Origin: Alphaproteobacteria bacterium
GTDB taxonomy: Bacteria > Pseudomonadota > Alphaproteobacteria > Rhizobiales > Rhizobiaceae
Assembly (NCBI GenBank): GCA_017308345.1
Contig: JAFKFE010001025.1
Coordinates: 1 to 6,814 of the forward strand
DNA length: 6,814 nucleotides
Direction: 5' to 3'
The stretch's first letter is position 1. Each line of letters begins with the position of its first letter. The translations under genes and the position numbers were made by a program. The notes under the pieces were generated by a model that saw nothing but the letters and a program-made list of their open reading frames with translations, searched no databases and was not told where the DNA came from. Below are positions 1 to 5,648 of the stretch, one piece after another.

Positions 1-216
1 GCAATCGTCATGCTGCTGTCGCCGGTGTTCTACTTCGCATTTGCCCTCATCAACACGCGGCTCAACCTTGCCGTCACCGGCGCGCTGGTCAATACGATCG
101 TAGTGGCCGGCGCGGTCCTTGTCGGCGCGGTCGTCTTCAAGGAAGACGTTTCCAAGGCCCAGTATCTGGGCATTGCCCTGGCATTGGCCGCCGTGACGCT
201 TCTCAACGTCGACTGA
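1..216 (+). CDS. C-terminal fragment of a DMT/EamA- or SMR-like membrane transporter (5' end outside window)
   Basis: The frame is open from base 1 and ends at TGA 214-216, giving about 71 visible residues; the true start lies upstream of the window. The fragment is almost wholly hydrophobic and folds into about three membrane helices (roughly visible residues 4-17, 24-42 and 53-68). The order of a helix, a short charged turn (FKEDVSKAQ) and a last helix containing LGIALALAAVTLL is the usual ending of drug/metabolite transporter superfamily proteins, where an acidic residue after the penultimate helix precedes a 'GIALILAGVxLL'-type final helix. It would sit in the inner membrane and export or import small metabolites; the substrate cannot be read from this piece. 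It converges with the HdeD-like gene, with only 7 bases between the stop codons and no clear terminator. EamA, SMR or a related DMT subfamily are all possible. Confidence 0.72.
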   Translation, partial: AIVMLLSPVFYFAFALINTRLNLAVTGALVNTIVVAGAVLVGAVVFKEDVSKAQYLGIALALAAVTLLNVD

Positions 217-223
217 CGCAAGC

Positions 224-778
224 CTAGCGCTTGAGCGCCAGGCCGATGGCGATGAAGCTCCAGCCCTGGAAAACCAGGTCGATGGCCAGGAACATGCCAA
301 GCACCCACAGGCTGCTCGCCGGCCAGCGCATCGCGATGATCAGGCCGAGCAGAATGGTGATGATGCCGGCCGCGAGCAGCCATCCCCAGCCTTGCTCGGG
401 TCGGTGATTGAAGGCGACCCAGGCTCTCAGCAGCCCCGAGGCCACGAGAGCGATTGCGAGCAGCAGCGTCAGCACCGCCGAGGCAAGCAGGGGGTTGTCG
501 AAAGCGAAGAAGCCGGCGACTGCATAGAGCAGGCCGCTGAGCAGCCAGTAGAAGAAGCGCCCCCATGTCCTGACGCCGAAGGCATGGATGATCTCGATGG
601 CGCCGGCCATCAGCATCAGCCAGCCGACCACATAGACCGAGGCCACGGTGGCGATGAACAGATTGCCGAAAGCGATGCCGCCGAAAATCAGCAGCAGCAC
701 GCCCAGCGCCACGAACCATCCCCATTTGTCGCGCGTCTGGCCGATTGCGTCCTTCAGGGCGTCGCCTGGCAAAGTCAT
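224..778 (-). CDS. HdeD-family (DUF308) six-helix inner-membrane protein
   Basis: The 184-residue protein shows six predicted membrane segments at about residues 19-38, 42-64, 74-93, 97-121, 130-150 and 155-180, separated by very short loops. An internal similarity between helix pairs (GxxLLxxGxxA, LMLMAGAIEIIHAF, LLSGLLYAVAGFFA) is typical of the HdeD/DUF308 family, whose members are about 180-200 residues long. E. coli HdeD is linked to acid resistance at high cell density; the molecular activity of the family is unknown, and acid resistance should not be assumed here. I chose the ATG at 778 because GAGGGAG (786-792) lies 7 bases upstream and the protein then begins with a short hydrophilic tail (MTLPGDALKD) before helix 1. 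The frame stays open to an ATG at 958, but the extra 60 residues are Gly/Arg/Pro-rich and look non-coding. It is divergent from the glycosyltransferase at 971 and convergent with the transporter fragment. Confidence 0.88.
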   Translation of the reverse strand: MTLPGDALKDAIGQTRDKWGWFVALGVLLLIFGGIAFGNLFIATVASVYVVGWLMLMAGAIEIIHAFGVRTWGRFFYWLLSGLLYAVAGFFAFDNPLLASAVLTLLLAIALVASGLLRAWVAFNHRPEQGWGWLLAAGIITILLGLIIAMRWPASSLWVLGMFLAIDLVFQGWSFIAIGLALKR

Positions 779-970
779 GATATGTCTCCCTCGGGTAATT
801 CCCGCGCCGCACGCGGTGGAGGAAAGGTAACCCCAATGGCATTGCCCGTCCAGCAATGGACAGCCTCCGTCGCCGACCTTCCGCCGAGGTCGCGACTGTG
901 GTAGCGGATCCAAATCCGGCGCCCCGCCGGGCGAGCCGTCGAAGCCCACAAAACCCACGCCGCGAAGCCC
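779..970. other. Divergent intergenic region between HdeD-like gene and glycosyltransferase
   Basis: These 192 bases separate two divergent starts, so they must carry or adjoin the promoters of both genes. I see no convincing -35/-10 pair on either strand. The only structure is a small cluster of related half-sites: CAATG-G-CATTG at 834-844 is a near-perfect palindrome, and CATTGC (840-845) pairs with GCAATG (853-858) across a 7-base spacer. This could be an operator or chance. In-frame extensions of both flanking genes into this region look non-coding. Confidence 0.4.
786..792 (-). promoter_or_regulatory. Ribosome binding site fixing the HdeD-like start
   Basis: Read on the minus strand, GAGGGAG sits 7 bases before the ATG at 778. 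It decides in favour of the 184-residue protein over an upstream in-frame ATG at 958 that would add a low-complexity N-terminus. Confidence 0.75.
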
Positions 971-2026
971 ATGAGAATCCTCGAAGTTGGGCGTACCCCA
1001 TATCTGGCCGGCTATTTCCCCGGCAGCGTGGAGAGATTCGACACCAGCGCGTATGAAAACAGCACGCCGCCCGAGTTTGCCGGGCTGTTGGCATTGCTGA
1101 AAGCCATCCGGAACGAAAGCTACGACCTGATCGTCTGCGAGCCCAACGTACGGCGGCGGCTCGATGCGCTCTCGCGCCTCTTGTTCTCAAAGCGGATTTT
1201 CTCCTGGCGGCCGTCCTTCTCCTCGATATTCGCCCAGCAATTGTTCCGCCGCCGCCTCGATGTTCCGGTTGCTGTCGTCGACATAGAGGACCATTCGCGC
1301 ATCACCGCGGCCGATCGGTATCTGCTTGCCAGGTCGACGCTCTATTTCAAGCGGGAACTGCCATGCGACGAGTGGAGACTCCTGGACAGCGGCGATGGCT
1401 TCGCCGGCCGAAGCCTGCGCTCGAAACCGTCCCTGCGCGCCATGATGGACAAGGTCCTGCCGGTCTCGCTTGGCATGTCGATTGAAGCCGAGGTTTTTGC
1501 GCGGGACATGGCGAGGGTCCCGAAGACGAGCGATGTGTTTTTTGCAGGCAACGTCCAGGGCCTGCCCGAACGCGAACGGGGGCTTGCCGAGTTGCGCGAG
1601 CTCGCGGCCGCGGGCGTGAAAGTCGATATTCCCGAGCAGCGCATCGACCGTCAGGAGTTTTTCCGGCGATGCGCCGCGGCCCACCTCGTCTGGTCGCCGG
1701 AAGGCTACGGATGGGATTGTTTCCGTCATCACGAAGTCGCGGCGTTGGCGTCCGTGCCGGTCATCAACGCACCTTCCATCAGGCCCTACCGGCCCATGAG
1801 ACACGGCGGCGAATGCCTCTACTACGTGCCCGAAAGAGGCGCGCTGACCCGCACCATCCTCACAGCGCTGGAGAACCGCGACGAGTTGATGGCCATGGGG
1901 CAGGCGGCGCGCGAGCACGCCTTTTCGTTCAAGCGCCGCAGTGAGATCGGCCGCTACGTCGTCAACGAAACCCTGAGCCGGTTTCAGAGCGCGGCGCCGG
2001 CCAGCCGCTCTGCCCGGCAACCGTAA
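971..2026 (+). CDS. Glycosyltransferase with a PF13524-like (Glyco_trans_1_2) C-terminal domain
   Basis: The 351-residue protein appears cytoplasmic, with no signal peptide or membrane helix. The N-terminal half has Rossmann-like strands (MRILEVG at 1-7, YDLIVCEPN at 51-59, VPVAVVDIEDHSR at 98-110), followed by LPVSLGMS (163-170) and TSDVFFAGN (187-194). The C-terminal half carries WSPEGYGWDCFRHHEVAALASVPVI in two conserved blocks (about 241-265), then INAPS and a tail resembling the REHAFSF helix. This matches the 'SPxGYGxxxxRxxE' donor-site pattern of GT-B enzymes with a Glyco_trans_1_2 domain, which bind a nucleotide sugar between two Rossmann domains. The two acidic residues (E244, E255) are ten apart rather than the EX7E spacing of classic GT4 enzymes. 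The ATG at 971 is the first start codon after an in-frame TAG upstream; its ribosome site is weak (GAAG at 964-967, only 3 bases away). It converges on the frameshifted GT4 gene, with 6 bases between stops. The sugar and acceptor are unknown; a surface-polysaccharide role is inferred from the neighbours. Confidence 0.85.
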   Translation: MRILEVGRTPYLAGYFPGSVERFDTSAYENSTPPEFAGLLALLKAIRNESYDLIVCEPNVRRRLDALSRLLFSKRIFSWRPSFSSIFAQQLFRRRLDVPVAVVDIEDHSRITAADRYLLARSTLYFKRELPCDEWRLLDSGDGFAGRSLRSKPSLRAMMDKVLPVSLGMSIEAEVFARDMARVPKTSDVFFAGNVQGLPERERGLAELRELAAAGVKVDIPEQRIDRQEFFRRCAAAHLVWSPEGYGWDCFRHHEVAALASVPVINAPSIRPYRPMRHGGECLYYVPERGALTRTILTALENRDELMAMGQAAREHAFSFKRRSEIGRYVVNETLSRFQSAAPASRSARQP

Positions 2027-2032
2027 AGGCGG

Positions 2033-3383
2033 TCATTCTGGCTGCAGCCGGACTTCGTCCGCGAACGGCGCGAGCGCAGCCTCCAGCGTCTCCCGGCCGG
2101 CCTGCTCCCAGCTCCGCGCCACGAATTCGCCGGCCTTCGCCTCGTAGGGAGCACGGGCCCCGGGGGAGGTGATCCACTGCCGCATGGCGTTTTCCCATCC
2201 TTCGACGTCGAGCGGGTCGAGACAGAGCCCGAACGGACCGACCACCTCGGCGATGGCTCCGCCCGTCGAGGCGATCAGGGCCTTGCCGTAGGCCAGCGCC
2301 TCAACCGGCGGCAGCCCGTATCCCTCATAGAGCGAGGGGTAAACGCAGAATGCACTGTTTTGGTAGAGCAGGGACAGCATCCCGTCATCGACGTTGTCGA
2401 GATGGACGAGGCTCTTGCCGTAGTCGGGATGATTATGGAGCTTCGCCAGGACGTCATCGACCATCCAGCCCCTACGTCCGACGAAAACCAGCTTCATGCC
2501 GCTATGCGTGACCGTTCCATCGGCAACGAGGCGCCGCCATACATCCATCAGCAGCGAATGGTTCTTGCGCGGCTCGATGGTGGAAACGAACAGGATGTAG
2601 CGACCCGTCTCGAGCCCGTCCGGCAGGCGGCCGTCCGCCTTCGATTTGCGGGCGCTGTCGCAGCCGAGCGGGACCTGTTTCAGCTCCGGCAGGCGGATGC
2701 CGAGCTTGGCGGCGTATTCCTCCATATCGGTGGTGACGCGCCTCGAGGTCAGGATGAAGCGGTCGGCCAGCCTGATCGCCAGGTTCACATAGTCCGTGAA
2801 TCTCTTGACGTCATGCGGCTTGTACCATTCGGGAAACTGGATCGGGATGATGTCGTTCAGGAGCACGATCAGCTTTGCGCCGGCCGAGCCGCAGGCGCGC
2901 GAAATGACCTCGATATCGGTGTGCGCCCAGTCGTTGTTCATCAACAGCAGATGGTCGCCGGGCGCCAGCCGGTACTGGTTGCCGGCCACGGTCCGCAGCG
3001 GCACGATGCGGACGCGTGAGCCGTCGTCGCGCGCGATCAGCCGCCGCTCGCTTTCCTTCATCAGCCGGTTTTCGATCCGCTCGAGGAAACGAAGGGAAAC
3101 GCCGCCGGGATTGCGCCGGCTGAACGCGCCGATTTCCGTTATCAGGACGGGCCGGGTCCGGATAAAAATTCATGTCGCATGAGATGTCGCCGGCGATGAT
3201 TTCCGCCGCCATCCGCGGCGAAACCTGCCTGAGGACCCGGTCGATCGGGTCGAACAGCGTGAACACGACCTCGGAGGCCGTGAAGGCGGCCGCGGCCGCC
3301 GCGTAGTGGCGTTGCACGCGGACCAGCCCGACCGGAGGGCCGAGCCATCGCGCCATGCTCGTGAGATCGAGGACAAGCCGCAT
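2033..3383 (-). pseudogene. GT4 (mannosyltransferase MtfB/WbaZ-like) glycosyltransferase, split by a frameshift
   Basis: Two minus-strand frames together make one glycosyltransferase. The N-terminal part starts at ATG 3383 and contains MRLVLDLTSMARW and GPPVGLVRVQRHYA, a typical opening for this GT4 group. Sense homology in that frame ends near 3150. The downstream frame, one base further along, carries the rest: LLMNNDWAHTD, LIVLLNDIIPIQFPEW, FILTSRRV, the donor-domain strand FVSTIEPRKNH, LVFVGRRGWMVDD, and the catalytic-face motif EGYGLPPVE (the EX7E glutamates). The total span is 1351 bases, one more than 450 codons, so a single extra base or an equivalent change explains the break. The downstream frame is closed upstream by TGA at 3170-3172, so the lesion lies between there and about 3148, where VLITEIGAF resumes; the run of five T (3164-3168) is a likely spot. 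Translation from the internal ATG at 3061 would give 342 residues lacking much of the acceptor-binding domain. A sequencing error is possible. The start lies 13 bases after the upstream GT2 stop, so the genes are probably cotranscribed. Confidence 0.82.
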
Positions 3384-3396
3384 CAGCCGGGCCGCA

Positions 3397-4362
3397 TCAG
3401 TTCGGTCGCATTTTTGCGGGGCGCGCCATCATCCTGCGCCAGGCCAGCCGAGGTCCGAGCGCGAGCGTCCTGAAAGAGGGGGCGCCGACGAGCGCGAGGA
3501 ACAGCAGCTTGCAGGTGATGGCCAGGGGTATGCCTGGGGTTCGCAGCAGCAACTCGATGTCGCGCCTCTCCCGGCCGGAGATACCGGCCCCCGTGGCGGC
3601 GCGCCATGCCAGAAAGGCTCCGATCGCGGCCGCGGGCTGGCTGTTTGCCTCGAACGGCTCGGCGCGCGAGCGCCGCAGCAGCGCCGACTGTCTGGCCAGC
3701 GCCGCGGCCGCCTTTTGCTGATCTTCCTTCACGCGCGAGATTTGCCCCGGATGCGACCGCAATTTGACCAGCCGCGCGTCCATGTTGGCCAATTTTCCAG
3801 TCTCGGAAAGCCGCAGCCACAGGTCGTAGTCCTCCGCATAGGTGAATGCGCGACGGTAGCCTCCCACGCGACGGACGGCTTCGGTCCGGAACATCACCGT
3901 CGGATGAAGCATGGGATTGTATCGGGAAAGCGCGTCCCGCAACTGTTCGCTGCCGACGGGAACGTCCATCGGCCTCGTCGGTTTTCCGTCGCGGTCGATT
4001 TGCAGTCCGGCCGTACCGAGCAACTCCAAAGCGGGATCCGCGTCGAAACATGCCGCTTGCCGGCGCAACCTGTCGGGCTGCGAGACATCGTCGCAATCCA
4101 TGCGCGCCACAAGAGGTGCCTTAGCAAGCGAAATCCCCATATTGAGCGCGTCGACGATCCCCTTGCCGCGATTGGCCACAACCTTGACGCGGCCATCGCG
4201 GGAGCCGAGCGATGACGCGATGGCGGCGCTGTCGTCCGAGGAGCCATCGTCGACGACGATGACTTCGATATCCGCCAGATCCTGGTCCAGCATGCTTTGC
4301 AAGGCTTCGCGGACATAGCGCGCGCCGTCTCTCACCGGAATGACCACACTTACTGTCGGCAA
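3397..4362 (-). CDS. GT2-family (GT-A fold) glycosyltransferase
   Basis: The 321-residue protein begins with the classic GT2 N-terminus: VSVVIPVRDGARYVREALQS (4-23), then VIVVDDGSSDDS (34-45) for the nucleotide, and NRGKG (64-68). ARMDCDD (86-92) holds the metal-binding DxD at 89-91. HPTVMFR (153-159) and AEDYDLWLRL (176-185) are the acceptor-side and catalytic-base regions found in complete GT2 enzymes. It transfers a sugar from a nucleotide donor to a growing glycan at the cytoplasmic face; the exact sugar cannot be told. After residue 210 the tail is variable, with one moderately hydrophobic stretch at about 276-295 that could touch the membrane. The start is TTG at 4362: AAGGA lies 7 bases upstream, the protein begins exactly at the conserved strand, and no ATG or GTG lies between it and the upstream in-frame TGA. 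It is middle gene of the leftward group, 127 bases after the preceding gene and 13 bases before the split GT4 gene. Confidence 0.92.
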   Translation of the reverse strand: MPTVSVVIPVRDGARYVREALQSMLDQDLADIEVIVVDDGSSDDSAAIASSLGSRDGRVKVVANRGKGIVDALNMGISLAKAPLVARMDCDDVSQPDRLRRQAACFDADPALELLGTAGLQIDRDGKPTRPMDVPVGSEQLRDALSRYNPMLHPTVMFRTEAVRRVGGYRRAFTYAEDYDLWLRLSETGKLANMDARLVKLRSHPGQISRVKEDQQKAAAALARQSALLRRSRAEPFEANSQPAAAIGAFLAWRAATGAGISGRERRDIELLLRTPGIPLAITCKLLFLALVGAPSFRTLALGPRLAWRRMMARPAKMRPN

Positions 4363-4489
4363 CGGAACGTCCTTGCGATGATCGGGCGCGACCGGATGGC
4401 CGTTGAATCAGCCTGTTTGGGTACGGGGCGTTCGCGGCCTGGATTCAAAGTTCCATCGCAAAGTTCGACCACCGTGTCGATTGCCCATC
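4363..4489 (-). other. 127-base intergenic spacer with an 8-bp direct repeat
   Basis: This spacer lies between the stop of the GT-A-like gene and the TTG start of the GT2 gene. It contains CAAAGTTC twice (4446-4453 and 4459-4466) with a 13-base period; on the transcribed strand this reads GAACTTTG-N5-GAACTTTG. Such tandem half-sites can bind a regulator, but no promoter is clear next to them. A 26-codon minus-strand frame starting at ATG 4488 has no ribosome site and looks accidental. The gap suggests the GT2 and GT4 genes may have their own promoter, or the spacer may be remodelled coding sequence. Confidence 0.35.
4370..4374 (-). promoter_or_regulatory. Ribosome binding site for the TTG start of the GT2 gene
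   Basis: AAGGA on the minus strand is 7 bases before TTG 4362. It supports TTG as the genuine start; the next in-frame ATG is about residue 75, beyond the nucleotide-binding motif. Confidence 0.7.
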
Positions 4490-5452
4490 TCATTGTAGCG
4501 CCGACCTCGGTGAGGCCCGAAGGGCAGGCTCCAGCAAGCGTAGAACCGCCTCGCGCTTTTTCGCCTTCAACGAGAGGTCTCCGTCGAGGCCGACTTCATG
4601 CAGCCAGCTTCCCCGCCATTCGCAATAGGCCTGTCTGAGTTCGATTCCTGGCAAGGCCGCGAATGCGGTTATCGGCCGTTGCGGCACCGCGTTCGGGTCC
4701 GCATCCCGATAGAGCACCTCCCAGTTGGCCCCGCCGGTGTCGAGACCGGCGAACCAATCGAGCCCGAAATCGAGAGGCTTGCGGCCGACGGCGTCGAATC
4801 GGAAGAAGCAATAGCCCGCCCACAGATACCACCGGTCGCCGGCCCGGCGCAGATCGCCGTAAAACGCCACCCTTTCGAGAGGTTCGAAGGGATCGCATGG
4901 CTGCGTCGGGAAAAGATCCTGGTCCAGAAATCCGAACGCGGCCGGCGCGGCGGGTTTGAGGACATTATGCCACATCCAGTTGAGCGCCGCGCCGTGGGAG
5001 CGGCTCGGGTTTTTCATAGTCCACGGATTGGCCGGCAACCTCGCATAGGCCGCGCCATGAGCCGCGCACACCTGCCTATTCTCGCGCGCGGCAGCTTCGC
5101 TGGCGCTGTTATCGGCCACGATGTGGAGATCGTGACGGACAAGTCCCCTGGTCAGCCGCAACTGCAGATCCAGGCACTGGGCATCGTCGAAGGCAGTGGT
5201 AAGCAGGACATTGCTGTCCCGGGCGGCGTCGCGGATGTCTGGAACACTGCCATCCCTGGCCGGCCGACCGAGGAACCCACGGTCGATCCTCCGGTAACGG
5301 GCGGTCTTGATGGCATGTGTCAGCGGCTGCAATCTAAGCCATTGCCGCCAGTGGTATTCGCGCAGGGCCTTCGGCACGGCTACGGCGGCTTTCAATCCAG
5401 CCCGGCCAGGCGGCCGCGATCGACCCGTGGAATTGTCATCGGCGCGCTCCAA
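4490..5452 (-). CDS. Putative GT-A-like glycosyltransferase of an uncharacterised family
   Basis: The 320-residue protein has no signal peptide or membrane helix. A basic N-terminus of about 77 residues precedes a GT-A-like core: NVLLTTAFDDAQ (81-92), HDLHIVADNSASEAA (108-122) in the place where GT2 enzymes have their nucleotide-binding DDGS, SRSHGAALNWMW (150-161), and FGFLDQDLFP (173-182), whose DQD (177-179) looks like a metal-binding DxD. Further conserved-looking blocks are YLWAGYCFFRFD (209-220), LDWFAGLDTGGANWE (231-245) and GSWLHEVGLDGD (281-292). The order of these blocks fits a nucleotide-sugar transferase, and from memory similar 'LDxDxFP...DTGG' proteins occur unnamed in surface-polysaccharide loci; no activity is known to me. 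The start is TTG at 5452, with AGGA 6 bases upstream and no other start codon before an in-frame TAG. The next in-frame ATG is residue 145, too late for the core. It is the first gene of the leftward group, divergent from the WaaG-like gene. Confidence 0.75.
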   Translation of the reverse strand: MERADDNSTGRSRPPGRAGLKAAVAVPKALREYHWRQWLRLQPLTHAIKTARYRRIDRGFLGRPARDGSVPDIRDAARDSNVLLTTAFDDAQCLDLQLRLTRGLVRHDLHIVADNSASEAAARENRQVCAAHGAAYARLPANPWTMKNPSRSHGAALNWMWHNVLKPAAPAAFGFLDQDLFPTQPCDPFEPLERVAFYGDLRRAGDRWYLWAGYCFFRFDAVGRKPLDFGLDWFAGLDTGGANWEVLYRDADPNAVPQRPITAFAALPGIELRQAYCEWRGSWLHEVGLDGDLSLKAKKREAVLRLLEPALRASPRSALQ

Positions 5453-5456
5453 CCGG

Positions 5457-5462
5457 TTTCCT
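5457..5462 (-). promoter_or_regulatory. Ribosome binding site for the TTG start of the GT-A-like gene
   Basis: AGGAAA on the minus strand precedes TTG 5452, with 6 bases between AGGA and the start codon. It supports the only start codon available in the upstream part of this frame. Confidence 0.65.
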
Positions 5463-5505
5463 GAGAATACCCGAACGAGGCAGCATTCAAGTCTCTTGAT
5501 AACCG

Positions 5506-5533
5506 GCTATATACAGCATATTCGTACCTTCAA
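5506..5533 (-). promoter_or_regulatory. Possible sigma-70 promoter for the leftward glycosyltransferase genes
   Basis: On the minus strand, TTGAAG (5528-5533) and TATAGC (5506-5511) are 16 bases apart; each matches the housekeeping consensus at four of six positions. Transcription would start near 5499, leaving a leader of about 47 bases before TTG 5452. The surrounding AT-richness fits a promoter, but such matches arise by chance, so this is only a candidate. Confidence 0.3.
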
Positions 5534-5648
5534 CACGACCAACATTTAAGCGCCCTGCTTTGTTTGTTTGAGTGGAGGAAGTCTGGCGCGCGCCCGGAGT
5601 TTCCCTTCGTCGATTTGACTTGGGCAAGACGGCGCTCCGGAAAATGCC

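Larger units (their letters stand above)
5453..5648. other. Divergent intergenic region between the GT-A-like and WaaG-like genes
   Basis: The 196-base spacer has an AT-richer centre (about 5490-5580) than the coding DNA around it. It should carry promoters for both directions. For the rightward gene, TTGATA (5496-5501) is a good -35 match, but only weak -10 partners follow (CATATT at 5517-5522 with 15-base spacing), and CTATAT at 5507-5512, the rhizobial-style -10, lacks a good -35. GGAGGA at about 5574-5579 resembles a ribosome site but has no ATG, GTG or TTG at a useful distance. No hairpin or RNA gene was recognised. Confidence 0.5.

Noticed and set aside
217..223. Intrinsic terminator between the convergent transporter and HdeD-like genes
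   Set aside because: Only short GCGCT/AGCGC complementarity lies nearby (inside the HdeD-like 3' end), with a 2-base loop and no T-run.
779..958. A 60-residue N-terminal extension of the HdeD-like protein from ATG 958
   Set aside because: The residues are Gly/Pro/Arg-rich without family similarity, and a strong ribosome site serves the ATG at 778.
30..1190. Long minus-strand open frame (386 codons) across the HdeD-like and first glycosyltransferase genes
   Set aside because: It is Arg/Ala-rich, has no recognisable motif, and overlaps two well-supported genes in other frames; it is a high-GC shadow.
1187..2020. Minus-strand open frame of 277 codons antisense to the first glycosyltransferase
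   Set aside because: The composition is that of an antisense shadow, and the plus strand carries the recognisable GT-B motifs.
3148..3172. Programmed ribosomal frameshifting in the GT4 gene
   Set aside because: The needed shift is +1 (or -2), there is no X XXY YYZ heptamer suited to it and no obvious stimulatory structure, and this enzyme family is not known to use recoding. Mutation or sequence error is simpler.
3355..4215. Plus-strand open frame of 286 codons opposite the GT2 gene
   Set aside because: It is antisense to a complete GT2 enzyme and has no coherent domain or ribosome site.
4408..4488. Small minus-strand frame of 26 codons between the GT-A-like and GT2 genes
   Set aside because: It has no ribosome binding site and no recognisable features, and its length is expected by chance.
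4598..5464. Plus-strand open frame of 288 codons opposite the GT-A-like gene
   Set aside because: I weighed it as the real gene because the minus-strand family is unfamiliar. The minus strand has DQD, DTGG and GT-A-like blocks plus a ribosome site, while this frame has none.
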